64,000 bases of DNA from Pseudomonas sp. P8_229 (GTDB lineage Bacteria > Pseudomonadota > Gammaproteobacteria > Pseudomonadales > Pseudomonadaceae), in NCBI RefSeq assembly GCF_034008635.1, contig NZ_CP125378.1:6200501-6264500 (forward strand). Reading direction: 5' to 3'. How positions within the stretch are numbered: position 1 is the stretch's first letter; every line of letters starts with the position of its first letter. Position numbers and translations under genes: made by a program. The notes below the pieces were generated by a model that saw nothing but the letters and a program-made list of their open reading frames with translations, was not told the DNA's origin and ran no database searches. Shown piece by piece: positions 7,945 through 16,683 of the stretch.

Positions 7945-9570
7945 TCAAATCACAAAACGCGCCACCATGGCGTTCAAATCCACCGCCAGGCGCGACAGCT
8001 CATGGGTGGCGGCGCTGGTCTGGTTGGCCCCGGCGGCCGATTGCGTAGCCAGGTCACGGATGTTGACCAGATTGCGGTCGACTTCGCGGGACACCTGCGC
8101 CTGTTCTTCCGAGGCACTGGCAATGACCAGGTTACGCTCGTTGATCTGATGGATCGACTGGGTAATCTGCTCCAGCGCGACACCGGCGGCGCGGGCCATT
8201 TCCAGGGTGGTCTGGGTGCGCTGATTGCTTTGCTGCATCGACGAAACCGCTTCGCCGGTGCCGTTCTGGATGCCGGCGACCATTTTTTCGATTTCCTGAG
8301 TCGATTGTGCGGTGCGATGGGCCAAGGCGCGCACCTCGTCCGCCACCACCGCAAACCCGCGCCCGGCTTCACCGGCACGTGCCGCTTCAATGGCTGCGTT
8401 GAGGGCCAGCAGGTTGGTCTGCTCGGCGATGGCGCGAATCACGTCGAGCACCTTGCCGATGTCGCGACCCTGCGCGGCCAGGCCTTCGATCATCTGCGAG
8501 GTGTTCTGCACGTCGTGGGTCATGGTCTGGATCGCGTCGACGGTTTTCACCACTTGATCGCGACCTTCGCGAGCGGCCTGGGTCGACTGGTTCGACGCTT
8601 CGGAAGTCGACACGGCGTTACGGGCCACTTCTTCCACGGCAGCGGTCATTTCGTTGACGGCAGTGGCCGCCTGCTCAATCTCGTTGTTCTGCTGTTGCAG
8701 GCCACGGGAGGCTTCTTCGGTGACTGCACTGAGTTCTTCGGCGGCGGCGCCCAGTTGGGTGGCGGAGCCGGCGATCTGTTCGATGGTTTTGCGCAGGTTG
8801 GTCTGCATCGTGGCCAGCGCCTGTAGCAACTGCGTGGCTTCATCCTTGCCGTCGACTTCGATGGTTTTGCTCAAGTTGCCGCCGGCGATGGTTTGCGCCG
8901 CCTGTACTGCACGGTTCAGTGGGGTGACGATGCTGCGGGTCAGCAGCAGTGCCAGCAGTACCGTGGCAAGCGCCGCGACAACGGCAACAATGACGATCCC
9001 GGTAATGGCGCTGTCGTAATGCTCACCGGCCTGAGCGGAGGCGACTTTCGCACCGGCGGCGTTGATCGCGATCAGTTTGTTGAGCTGCTCGCCCATCTGG
9101 TCGGTACCGTCCTTGATGCGCGTGTTGATCAGCGTGCGCATCTCATCGACCTTGTCCTGACGCGACAGCTCCATCATCTGGTTTTGCGCTTGCAGGTAGT
9201 TATCGAGCGTCGTCGCGAAAGCCTGATACAAGGCACGTTCATCGGTCTCTGCCGGCAGTGCCGCGTAACTCGCCTGAGCGCTGCGCACCTTGTCCACCAG
9301 CACGCCGATACGCGTTTGCGCTTCTTGCAGACCGGCAGGGTCACGGTTGACCAGAATGCGGAACGACAGAATCCGCAGGCGCAGAACGTTTTCCGTCACC
9401 ACACCAAGGTACGTGACGCTGGGCAGTTGGTTGGTCTCCATGTCGATAGAGGCCTGGCGAATGGTCGACATGCGATTGACGGCGAACACGCCAAGGACGA
9501 TCACCAGCAAGGCGATAAAGGCAAAACCGAGGAAGGCACGGGGCGCGATATTCAGGTTACGCAAGGACAT
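7945..9570 (-). CDS. Methyl-accepting chemotaxis protein
   Basis: A 541-residue inner-membrane chemoreceptor. TM1 is at about residues 10-30, followed by a four-helix-bundle type periplasmic sensor (about 35-188), TM2 (about 189-212), a HAMP domain (about 213-265) and the signalling hairpin. The highly conserved tip is visible as [19 protein letters not shown] (about residue 387), the contact site for CheA and CheW. The ligand is unknown. The C-terminus ends in ARFVI, not a CheR/CheB-binding pentapeptide. A 20-bp perfect palindrome lies 165 bp upstream of the start. Confidence 0.93.
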   Translation of the reverse strand: MSLRNLNIAPRAFLGFAFIALLVIVLGVFAVNRMSTIRQASIDMETNQLPSVTYLGVVTENVLRLRILSFRILVNRDPAGLQEAQTRIGVLVDKVRSAQASYAALPAETDERALYQAFATTLDNYLQAQNQMMELSRQDKVDEMRTLINTRIKDGTDQMGEQLNKLIAINAAGAKVASAQAGEHYDSAITGIVIVAVVAALATVLLALLLTRSIVTPLNRAVQAAQTIAGGNLSKTIEVDGKDEATQLLQALATMQTNLRKTIEQIAGSATQLGAAAEELSAVTEEASRGLQQQNNEIEQAATAVNEMTAAVEEVARNAVSTSEASNQSTQAAREGRDQVVKTVDAIQTMTHDVQNTSQMIEGLAAQGRDIGKVLDVIRAIAEQTNLLALNAAIEAARAGEAGRGFAVVADEVRALAHRTAQSTQEIEKMVAGIQNGTGEAVSSMQQSNQRTQTTLEMARAAGVALEQITQSIHQINERNLVIASASEEQAQVSREVDRNLVNIRDLATQSAAGANQTSAATHELSRLAVDLNAMVARFVI

Positions 9571-9734
9571 GGTTAGACTCTCGGATAGAGGTAACTGCGA
9601 GCGTCCTTGCCGTCATCACTGGACCTTGGGCGGGTTCAGTCCGGCGTCACTGTTCGAGGGAATCTGTGTGCGCCTGATCTCTGTATCGGCCAGGCTTTAG
9701 GAAGGTTTGGTGTAAAGCGGAAATATTTTTCAGA

Positions 9735-9754
9735 GTGTTTCAGCAGTGAAACAC
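9735..9754. promoter_or_regulatory. Perfect palindrome upstream of the chemoreceptor
   Basis: GTGTTTCAGCAGTGAAACAC is a perfect 8-4-8 inverted repeat, of the size of a transcription-factor operator. It lies in the 336-bp gap (9571-9906), which otherwise holds only a REP pair. No regulator can be assigned. Confidence 0.35.
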
Positions 9755-9767
9755 CTTTGCAGCTTGC

Positions 9768-9894
9768 CCCCCTGTGGTGAGGGGATTCATCCCCGCTCGG
9801 CTACGCTGCAGTCGCAGAATCTGAAGACTGGTTTTTAGCGAAAACGCGGGGGGCTGCTTCGCAACCCATCGGGGATGAATCCCCTCACCACAAT
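9768..9894. repeat. REP pair, GTGGTGAGGGGATTCATCCCC family
   Basis: Two long inverted arms, beginning TGTGGTGAGGGGATTCATCC and ending in its complement, flank a short spacer. This family differs in sequence from the other two REP families here; further members are at 31978-32030 and 38793-38901. Confidence 0.85.
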
Positions 9895-9906
9895 GTTTTC
9901 AGTGCG

Positions 9907-11049
9907 TCAGATATTGCGTTTGGCCATCTGCCAGACCCGGGCGATGTCAGTCGCCCGTTCGCGCAACAAACGCGGCGCCTCGGCGCAGGCCTGTTCGAGG
10001 GTCATCGGGCCGCTGGTCACGGCGAATGCCGCATCGATGCCGTGCTCGTAGAGTTCCTGATAACCCTCGCCCAGCGTGCCCGCAATGACGATCACCGGCA
10101 CACCGTGCTGTTTGGCGACCCGCGCGACACCGAACGGGGTCTTGCCGCGCAAGGTCTGCGCGTCGAAGCGGCCTTCGCCGGTGATCAGCAGATCGGCGCC
10201 GTTGACCGCGTCTGCCAGCCCCACCAGTTCCGCCACCACTTCGACGCCAGCCTGAAATTGTGCACCGAGAAACGCCTTGGCAGCAAAGCCCAAGCCGCCT
10301 GCCGCGCCGCTGCCCGACTCGTCGCGAACGTCCTTGCCCAGCGCTTGCGCACAAAGTTCGGCGAAGTGCCCCAGTGCCTGATCCAGTTGCTGCACCTGAG
10401 CCGGTGACGCGCCTTTTTGCGGGCCGAAAATCGCCGAGGCACCGTGCACGCCGCACAGCGGATTGTTGACGTCGGCCGCGATGTCGAAGCGCACCCGGGC
10501 CAGACGTGGATCAAGCTCGCTCAGATCCAGACGCGCCAGTTGCGCCAACGCCAGACCGCCCGGCACCAGTGCCTGACCTTGGGCATCGAGCAACTTCACC
10601 CCGAGCGCCTGCATGGCCCCGGCGCCGCCATCGTTGGTGGCGCTGCCGCCAATTGCCAGAATCACCCGTTGCGCGCCGGCATCCAGCGCGGCGCGAATCA
10701 GTTCACCGGTGCCGAACGTGCTGCTGATGCAGGCATCACGCTGCCCCGTAGGTACCAATTGCAGGCCACTGGCCTCGGCCATTTCGATGATCGCGGTGTG
10801 GTTGTGCGGCAACCAGCCCCACGCGGCGTCGACGGGTGTGCCCAGCGGACCGCGCACCCGGGTGCGGCGCAACTGGCCTTCGCAGGCGGCCAGTATCGAC
10901 TCCACCGTCCCCTCGCCGCCGTCGGCCATCGGGCATTTGACCAGCGTGGCGTGCGGCCAGACTTGCGCCAGGCCCAGTGCAATGGCCTCGGCAACGCCTT
11001 GGGCACTCAGGCTGTCCTTGAACGAATCGGGGGCGATGACGATCTTCAT
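9907..11049 (-). CDS. Glycerate kinase, type I (GlxK/GarK-like)
   Basis: A 380-residue kinase that converts D-glycerate to 2-phosphoglycerate (or 3-phosphoglycerate in some members). The N-terminal MKIVIAPDSFKDSLSAQGVA and the nucleotide-binding IGGSATNDGGAGAMQALG (about residue 128) are hallmarks of the family. I start at ATG 11049, after a GGAGAA ribosome-binding site, not at the codon 23 residues earlier. Its neighbours are a CdaR-type regulator in the same orientation and a divergent MFS transporter, the usual gene set for glycerate or sugar-acid use. Confidence 0.92.
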   Translation of the reverse strand: MKIVIAPDSFKDSLSAQGVAEAIALGLAQVWPHATLVKCPMADGGEGTVESILAACEGQLRRTRVRGPLGTPVDAAWGWLPHNHTAIIEMAEASGLQLVPTGQRDACISSTFGTGELIRAALDAGAQRVILAIGGSATNDGGAGAMQALGVKLLDAQGQALVPGGLALAQLARLDLSELDPRLARVRFDIAADVNNPLCGVHGASAIFGPQKGASPAQVQQLDQALGHFAELCAQALGKDVRDESGSGAAGGLGFAAKAFLGAQFQAGVEVVAELVGLADAVNGADLLITGEGRFDAQTLRGKTPFGVARVAKQHGVPVIVIAGTLGEGYQELYEHGIDAAFAVTSGPMTLEQACAEAPRLLRERATDIARVWQMAKRNI

Positions 11050-11181
11050 GCGAATTCTCCAGTTGCAATGCCCTTCATGCTGCCAGTCGGCCTGCGCTTT
11101 GACGCCTGTCCGCTGCACAAGCGGGGCGGGCGTTTATTGTTCATTTCTACAAAAGCCTGGAATTGACGTTGTATGTTGCGG

Positions 11182-11252
11182 CCCTATCGCGAGCAGGCTC
11201 ACTCCTACAGGGAACGCATTTCAAATGTAGGCCTTCGCCTGCTCGCGATGGC
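11182..11252. repeat. REP pair between glycerate kinase and CdaR genes
   Basis: Inverted arms ATCGCGAGCAGGCTCACTCC and a slightly diverged CGCCTGCTCGCGAT form occupy the gap upstream of the kinase gene. Same family as 4125-4214. Confidence 0.8.
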
Positions 11253-11270
11253 GTCTCAGAAAACACCCGA

Positions 11271-12389
11271 TCAGCTCGGATCAGTCTGCGGTAACAACTG
11301 CACCCCAAGGTACAACGCCAGCATCCCGTCCAGCCGCAGAGGATCCACGCCGCTGATCTCGGCAATCCGCTCCATGCGGTAACGCAGGCTGTTGCGATGA
11401 ATGCCCAGCGCGTCGGCACACGCCTGGCTTTGCCCGTCGTGTTCACACCAACTGCGCAGCGTCGCGAGCAACTGGCCGTTAGCGTCCTTGGCGATGACCT
11501 TGCGCAACGGTTTGAGCAACTCGTCCAGCGCATCATCATTGCGATGACGCCAGAGCATCACCGGCAAACGATAGCGATTGAGCGTCAGCAAACGTGAGTG
11601 CGGCAACACGTCCCGGCCATAGGCGAGCAGATCGCCGACCCGCCGATAACAACGGCGCAACCCGGCCAGCCCTTCCGCCTGCCCACCGACGGCGATGCGC
11701 AGAATATTCCAGCCGAGGCCGTCGAGCTTTTCCAGCAGGCGATCATGTTCAACGGCCTGACTCGCCGGACGGCACCACAGCAGCGATGACTTGGCCGAAC
11801 TCACGCACCAGCTGTCCGGGTAACGCGTCGTCAGCCAGGCGCTCAAGGCGTCGACGGTTTGCCCCGGGCCGTGTTCCAGACCCAGTTCGAACAGATACGG
11901 CACCCGGGTCAATTGCGGTTTGAGCCCCAGTTGCTGCGCTTCATCGACCAGACGCGGCGAGTCCCCCGCTTCACTCAGCAACAATGCCAGCAGGTCATCG
12001 CAACGCTGGCGCCGCCATTGCTGCTCGGCTTGCTGGTTGCGCTGGCCGACCAGCATTTCCGCGGTCATGCGCACCAGTTCGGCGTAAGTGCGCAGTTGCT
12101 CCGGCTCGCCAGTAATGCCGAGCACGCCGATCAACCGCTGATCGAGCATCAGCGGCAGGTTGATGCCCGGCTGCACGCCTTTCAAATGCACCGCCGTCTG
12201 CGCGTCGATCTCGACCACCCGACCGTTGGCCAGCACCAGTTGCGCGCCCTCGTGGCGGGTGTTGATGCGCTCCGGCTCGCCACTGCCGAGGATCAGGCCC
12301 TGGCTGTCCATGACGTTGACGTTGTAGGGCAAAATGGCCATGGCCCGGTCAACGATATCCTGAGCGAGGTCGTGATCGAGTTCGAACAT
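11271..12389 (-). CDS. CdaR/SdaR-family sugar-diacid regulator
   Basis: A 372-residue activator of the carbohydrate-diacid regulator family. The N-terminal part (about residues 1-135) matches the sugar-diacid recognition domain (LAQDIVDRAM, GVLGITGEP), and the C-terminal PucR-type helix-turn-helix reads ACADALGIHRNSLRYRMERI (about residue 325). In E. coli the homologue responds to glycerate and switches on glucarate, galactarate and glycerate genes. It sits between a glycerate kinase gene and a divergent MFS gene, so both are likely targets. ATG 12389 is chosen over a TTG three codons earlier because the AAGGAT ribosome-binding site fits only the ATG. Confidence 0.9.
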   Translation of the reverse strand: MFELDHDLAQDIVDRAMAILPYNVNVMDSQGLILGSGEPERINTRHEGAQLVLANGRVVEIDAQTAVHLKGVQPGINLPLMLDQRLIGVLGITGEPEQLRTYAELVRMTAEMLVGQRNQQAEQQWRRQRCDDLLALLLSEAGDSPRLVDEAQQLGLKPQLTRVPYLFELGLEHGPGQTVDALSAWLTTRYPDSWCVSSAKSSLLWCRPASQAVEHDRLLEKLDGLGWNILRIAVGGQAEGLAGLRRCYRRVGDLLAYGRDVLPHSRLLTLNRYRLPVMLWRHRNDDALDELLKPLRKVIAKDANGQLLATLRSWCEHDGQSQACADALGIHRNSLRYRMERIAEISGVDPLRLDGMLALYLGVQLLPQTDPS

Positions 12390-12561
12390 GATCGGCAAAA
12401 TCCTTAAGCAACGGCGGCGGACGGTTGTTCACCCGCACAGGGTCTGGCGGCAAACCCTGTGCTCAGGCACAAAGACAATCCGGCCACAGGTGGCCGAGAC
12501 TCTCAGGGCGATCAACGTTAACCTGTGCATCGCAAAAAATCATAATAAAGAGAGAGCCGCT

Positions 12562-13872
12562 ATGTCGCAGAGCGCCGCAGCTACCCAGACCATCGATGAC
12601 GGTAAAAACGCCGTCTACAAACGCATCACGCTGCGTTTGATCCCCTTCATCTTCATCTGCTACCTGTTCAACTACCTCGACCGGGTCAACGTTGGATTCG
12701 CCAAACTGCAGATGCTCGACGCGCTGAAGTTCAGTGAAACCGTGTACGGCCTCGGCGCCGGTATCTTCTTCATCGGCTACGTGCTGTGCGGCGTACCGAG
12801 CAACCTGGCCCTGACCAGGTTCGGCCCGCGGCGCTGGATCGCGCTGATGATGATCACCTGGGGCACGCTGTCGACCTGCTTGCTGTTCGTCACCACCCCG
12901 ACTGAGTTTTATACCCTGCGGCTGTTTACCGGTGCGGCCGAAGCCGGGTTCTTCCCGGGCGTTGTGCTCTATCTCTCGCAGTGGTTCCCGACCTTTCGCC
13001 GTGGCCGGATCATGGCGCTGTTCATGTCAGCGATCCCGGTGTCCGGCCTGCTCGGCAGCCCGTTTTCCGGCTGGATCCTCAATCACTTCGCTGCGGGCCA
13101 AGGTGGCCTCGCTGGCTGGCAGTGGATGTTCCTGCTGCAAGGCATTCCGACTGTAATCCTCGGTGCACTCGCCTACTTCCTGCTCAGCGACAACTTCGCC
13201 AACGCCAAATGGCTGACCCCGCACGAGCGTTCGGTGCTGGAAGCGGATCAGGCTGAAGACCTGGCGAACAAACCGAAAACCACTTCCGATTCGCTGCTCG
13301 CGGTGTTCAAGAACCCGGCAATCTGGGCTTTCGGCCTGATCTACTTCTGCATCCAGAGCGGTGTGTACGCGATCAACTTCTGGCTGCCGTCGATCATCAA
13401 GAACCTCGGTTTCAGCGACAACCTGGTGATTGGCTGGTTGAGTGCGATTCCGTACCTGCTGGCAGCGGTGTTCATGCTGGTGGTCGGGCGTTCGGCGGAC
13501 TTGCGCAAAGAACGCCGCTGGCATTTGGTGGTGCCGATGTTGATGGGCGCTGTCGGCCTGCTGATTGCGGTGAACTTCGCGGCCAACCCGGCGATTGCGA
13601 TTCTCGGTCTGACCATTGCGACCATGGGCGCGTTGACCGGTTTGCCAATGTTCTGGCCGGTGCCAACTGCCATGTTGAGCGCGGGTGCGGCGGCGGGTGG
13701 TCTGGCGCTGATCAACTCCATGGGCCAGATGGCGGGTTTCCTCAGCCCGTACCTGGTCGGCTGGGTCAAGGACAGCACCGGTTCGACCGATGCGGCGTTG
13801 TACCTGCTGGCAGCGGTGATTGTTGGCGGGAGCTTGCTGGCGCTGCGCATGACGCGCACGTTGCGGGCGTAA
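12562..13872 (+). CDS. MFS transporter, sugar-acid type (GudP/GarP-like)
   Basis: A 436-residue transporter with about twelve membrane segments. It has the anion:cation symporter features of the glucarate/galactarate/glycerate permeases, including FNYLDRVNVGFAKLQ in TM1. I start at ATG 12562 (MSQSAAATQ), preceded by AAAGAGAGAG; the in-frame upstream stretch lacks hydrophobic character and crosses the divergent promoter region. It faces away from the CdaR gene with a 172-bp shared upstream region. Import of glycerate or an aldaric acid for the neighbouring kinase is the likely job; the exact substrate is inferred. Confidence 0.88.
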   Translation: MSQSAAATQTIDDGKNAVYKRITLRLIPFIFICYLFNYLDRVNVGFAKLQMLDALKFSETVYGLGAGIFFIGYVLCGVPSNLALTRFGPRRWIALMMITWGTLSTCLLFVTTPTEFYTLRLFTGAAEAGFFPGVVLYLSQWFPTFRRGRIMALFMSAIPVSGLLGSPFSGWILNHFAAGQGGLAGWQWMFLLQGIPTVILGALAYFLLSDNFANAKWLTPHERSVLEADQAEDLANKPKTTSDSLLAVFKNPAIWAFGLIYFCIQSGVYAINFWLPSIIKNLGFSDNLVIGWLSAIPYLLAAVFMLVVGRSADLRKERRWHLVVPMLMGAVGLLIAVNFAANPAIAILGLTIATMGALTGLPMFWPVPTAMLSAGAAAGGLALINSMGQMAGFLSPYLVGWVKDSTGSTDAALYLLAAVIVGGSLLALRMTRTLRA

Positions 13873-13949
13873 TCAGGCTTGATCGGGACGCAGAGCGTGC
13901 CCGGGGCTACATTCCCACGCAGAGCGTCACTAGTGTCCGGTAAAAACCC

Positions 13950-13971
13950 AAGGGGGAGCTTGCTCCCCCTT
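13950..13971. repeat. 22-bp perfect palindrome after the MFS gene
   Basis: An 11-bp arm, AAGGGGGAGCT, is followed directly by its own reverse complement. It lies 77 bp past the MFS stop, beside a degenerate CCCACGCAGAGCG repeat (about 13889-13928). It may end the MFS transcript, but has no T-tract. The rest of 13873-14099 holds only a duplicated ACTCGATTTTCGC (about 14008 and 14036). Confidence 0.5.
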
Positions 13972-14099
13972 GCTGTGCCTGCTTCGTAAGCAATAATCAG
14001 GTTTTCAGACTCGATTTTCGCCCATGTTCAGCAGCACTCGATTTTCGCAATTGCTTCAATCCCCTCCTCATCAGCTCTTCAAAGCATCCGTCAAACTGG

Positions 14100-14306
14100 G
14101 CGCTGGCCGGGCATGGTATCGCCTACAAGGCATGGCTGGACGTCGCCGAAGACGTGCGCGCCGGGCGCCTGCTGACGCTGTTCAATGACTGGCAAGGCGA
14201 GAGCGTGCCGTTCAATCTGCTGTGCCCGCATCGGGTGCAGGTGTCCGAGCGGGTGCGGGTGTTGCAGGCATTTTTGCAGGCGCGTTGCGCGTTACTCAGC
14301 CAATAA
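14100..14306 (+). pseudogene. C-terminal remnant of a LysR-family regulator
   Basis: A 68-codon open frame with no plausible start, ending at TAA 14304-14306. It translates to the characteristic end of LysR substrate-binding domains: GIAYKAWLDVAEDVRAGRLL, then NDWQGESVPFNLLCPHR, then VRVLQAFLQAR. The DNA-binding and central domains are absent; the sequence upstream of 14100 does not continue the frame recognisably. It sits 68 bp upstream of the aldo/keto reductase gene and may be the relic of that gene's regulator. Confidence 0.8.
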
Positions 14307-14374
14307 TTCACTTTGCCGCACTGGACGCTTCTGGTATTTGATTGGAGTTTTCCCACCGACAAAAGGATTTCGGC

Positions 14375-15388
14375 ATGAGCTATCGCACACTGGGTCACTC
14401 GGGGTTGCAGGTGTCCACCCTCACCCTCGGCACGATGATGTTCGGCGAGCAGACCAGCGCAGAAGACTCGCTGCGCATCATCGACAAGGCCTGGGATCAG
14501 GGCATCAATTTCATCGACACTGCCGACGTCTACACCAATGGCCGTTCGGAAGAGATCGTCGGTGAGGCGATTGCCCGTCACCGGCATGAATGGGTGCTGG
14601 CAACCAAAGTCGGTTTCGGCCCGGTGGACGCTGTGCCGAACCGCAGCGGTTTGAGCCGCAAGCACATTTTCAACGGCTTGGAGGCTAGCCTGACGCGCCT
14701 CGGTACCGACTACCTCGACATCTACTACCTGCACCGCGAAGACCACAACACGCCGCTGGAAGTCACCGTGTCGGCGATTGGCGACCTGATTCGCCAAGGC
14801 AAGATTCGTTACTGGGGCCTGTCGAACTATCGCGGCTGGCGGATTGCCGAAGTGATTCGCATCGCGGACAAACTCGGTGTCGACCGCCCGGTGATCAGCC
14901 AGCCGCTGTACAACATCGTCAACCGCCAGGCCGAGACCGAGCAGATCACCGCCGCGCAAACCTACGGCCTCGGCGTGGTGCCTTACAGCCCGCTGGCCCG
15001 TGGCGTGCTCAGCGGCAAGTACGCACCGGACGTGACCCCGGACGCCAACAGCCGCGCCGGGCGTCAGGACAAGCGGATTCTGGAGACTGAATGGCGCGTG
15101 GAGTCGTTGCGCATTGCCCAGCAGATTCAGCAATACACAAAAGAGCGTGGAGTCGGGATTGTCGAATTCGCGATTGCCTGGGTGCTGAACAACAGCGCGG
15201 TGACTTCGGCGATCGTCGGGCCACGCACCGAACAACAGTGGGACGCGTACACCAAGGCGCAGGCGGTGCAGATCACGGCTGAGGATGAAGCGTTTATCGA
15301 TTCGCTGGTGACACCGGGCCACGCGTCGACACCGGGGTTCAATGATGTGAGCCATTTTGTGTCGGGCCGTAAACCGCACCAAGGCTAA
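14375..15388 (+). CDS. Aldo/keto reductase
   Basis: A 337-residue NAD(P)H-dependent oxidoreductase with the (beta/alpha)8 fold. The catalytic tetrad is visible: Asp and Tyr in FIDTADVYTNG (about residue 46), Lys in VLATKVGFG (about 77) and His in YYLHRED (about 118). The C-terminal cofactor region includes IVGPRTEQQW. ATG 14375 follows an AAAAGGA ribosome-binding site; the Met 11 codons upstream lacks one. Substrate unknown. It belongs to the YajO/Tas-like group of aldo/keto reductases rather than to potassium-channel beta subunits. Confidence 0.9.
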   Translation: MSYRTLGHSGLQVSTLTLGTMMFGEQTSAEDSLRIIDKAWDQGINFIDTADVYTNGRSEEIVGEAIARHRHEWVLATKVGFGPVDAVPNRSGLSRKHIFNGLEASLTRLGTDYLDIYYLHREDHNTPLEVTVSAIGDLIRQGKIRYWGLSNYRGWRIAEVIRIADKLGVDRPVISQPLYNIVNRQAETEQITAAQTYGLGVVPYSPLARGVLSGKYAPDVTPDANSRAGRQDKRILETEWRVESLRIAQQIQQYTKERGVGIVEFAIAWVLNNSAVTSAIVGPRTEQQWDAYTKAQAVQITAEDEAFIDSLVTPGHASTPGFNDVSHFVSGRKPHQG

Positions 15389-15390
15389 AA

Positions 15391-15487
15391 GCTTCGCGAG
15401 CAAGCCTGCTCCCACAGGGAATCATTGGCGATGCACACGTTGTATTCGACACAGATCCACTGTGGGAGCGGGCTTGCTCGCGAAAGC
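15391..15487. repeat. REP pair, GGAGCGGGCTTGCTCGCGAA family
   Basis: Inverted arms at about 15394-15418 and 15459-15485, immediately after the aldo/keto reductase stop. Same family as 6594-6690. Confidence 0.85.
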
Positions 15488-15564
15488 ACTGGAATAGTCA
15501 CTAAAGATGTGGGGCCTGCTTCCCTCTCGCGAGCGGACCGAATGATCGTACCGTCGCTCCCAGC

Positions 15565-15629
15565 GGTTTTGTGCTTATCTTCAAGATGTTGGGAATATTG
15601 ATCACTCGACCAATATTCAGCACAAAAAC
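15565..15629 (+). promoter_or_regulatory. Nested inverted repeats upstream of the RarD-like gene
   Basis: An outer pair, TTTTGTGCT (15567-15575) and AGCACAAAA (15619-15627), encloses a small ATCTTCAAGAT element and an inner perfect pair, GAATATTG (15593-15600) and CAATATTC (15611-15618). In RNA this would give a three-way-junction-like fold ending about 50 nt before the start codon. In DNA the inner pair has operator geometry. Function unknown. Confidence 0.4.
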
Positions 15630-15675
15630 CACGTATTCTGCGCGCCCTGTTTGATCACCCACCCGCGAGGACAGT

Positions 15676-16557
15676 TTGTCTAAAGGTATCGCTTTATCGG
15701 TTTCAGCCTCGGTGCTGTTTGCCGTCATGTATTACTACACCTCGCTGCTCACCCCGTTGAGTGGCGTGGAGATCTTTGGCTGGCGGATGCTGCTGACCGT
15801 GCCGTGCATGACCGTGTTCATGCTGGTCTCCGGAGAATGGCGGCGGGTGCTGGAGTTGCTGCGGCGGGTGGCCGGATATCCGAAGCTGATCGGCGGCCTG
15901 ATCGTGTCCGCGGCGTTGCTCGGCGTGCAGCTGTGGCTGTTCATGTGGGCGCCGCTCAACGGTTACAGCCTCGACGTGTCACTGGGCTATTTCCTGCTGC
16001 CACTGGCAATGGTGCTGACCGGGCGTATCGCTTACGGCGACAGCCTGTCGTACCTGCAAAAAATCGCGGTGTTGTTTGCAACCCTCGGCGTGGCCAACGA
16101 GTTGTATCGGGTCGGCGGATTTTCCTGGGCGACCCTGGTGGTCGTGGTCGGCTACCCGCTGTACTTCGTGCTGCGCAAACGCCTGAAGACCGACCACCTC
16201 GGCGGCTTGTGGGTCGACATGACGCTGATGCTGCCGGTGGCGTACTGGTTCGTGCAGGGTGGCGAGCAAGGCTTTGGCGTGTTCGATCAGTACCCGGGCC
16301 TGCTGTGGTTGATTCCGCTGCTCGGCCTGATCAGTGCATCGGCGCTGGTGGTGTACATCATTGCCAGCCGCTTGTTGCCGTTCAGCCTGTTCGGCCTGCT
16401 CAGCTATGTCGAGCCGGTGTTGCTGCTCGGTGTGGCGCTGTTGCTCGGTGAAAGCATCAAGGCCGGCGAATGGCTGACCTACATTCCGATCTGGCTGGCG
16501 GTGGTGGTACTGGTGTTTGAAGGCTTCAAGCACCTGATGCGGCAACGCAGACCTTAA
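15676..16557 (+). CDS. RarD-like EamA-family permease
   Basis: A 293-residue drug/metabolite-transporter protein with about ten hydrophobic segments in two EamA repeats. The N-terminus SKGIALSVSASVLFAVMYYY resembles RarD proteins, and RLLPFSLFGLLSYVEP (about residue 235) is the typical late motif. The start is TTG at 15676, with a GAGG ribosome-binding site 5 bp before it; there is no ATG before residue 18. Substrate unknown. A strongly structured leader lies just upstream and a REP pair follows the stop. Confidence 0.87.
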   Translation: MSKGIALSVSASVLFAVMYYYTSLLTPLSGVEIFGWRMLLTVPCMTVFMLVSGEWRRVLELLRRVAGYPKLIGGLIVSAALLGVQLWLFMWAPLNGYSLDVSLGYFLLPLAMVLTGRIAYGDSLSYLQKIAVLFATLGVANELYRVGGFSWATLVVVVGYPLYFVLRKRLKTDHLGGLWVDMTLMLPVAYWFVQGGEQGFGVFDQYPGLLWLIPLLGLISASALVVYIIASRLLPFSLFGLLSYVEPVLLLGVALLLGESIKAGEWLTYIPIWLAVVVLVFEGFKHLMRQRRP

Positions 16558-16573
16558 ACCCGACACAAAAAAA

Positions 16574-16664
16574 TGTAGGAGTGAGCCTGCTCGCGATTGC
16601 GTTTATTCAGTCACCAGCATTGCTGGATCTGAAAACGCTATCGCGAGCAGGCTCACTCCTACAG
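16574..16664. repeat. REP pair between RarD-like gene and hpd
   Basis: Arms TGTAGGAGTGAGCCTGCTCG (from 16574) and its complement (ending at 16664) are separated by about 40 bp. They lie between convergent genes and could end both transcripts. Confidence 0.87.
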
Positions 16665-16683
16665 TGTTTATCGGTGTGGTGGA

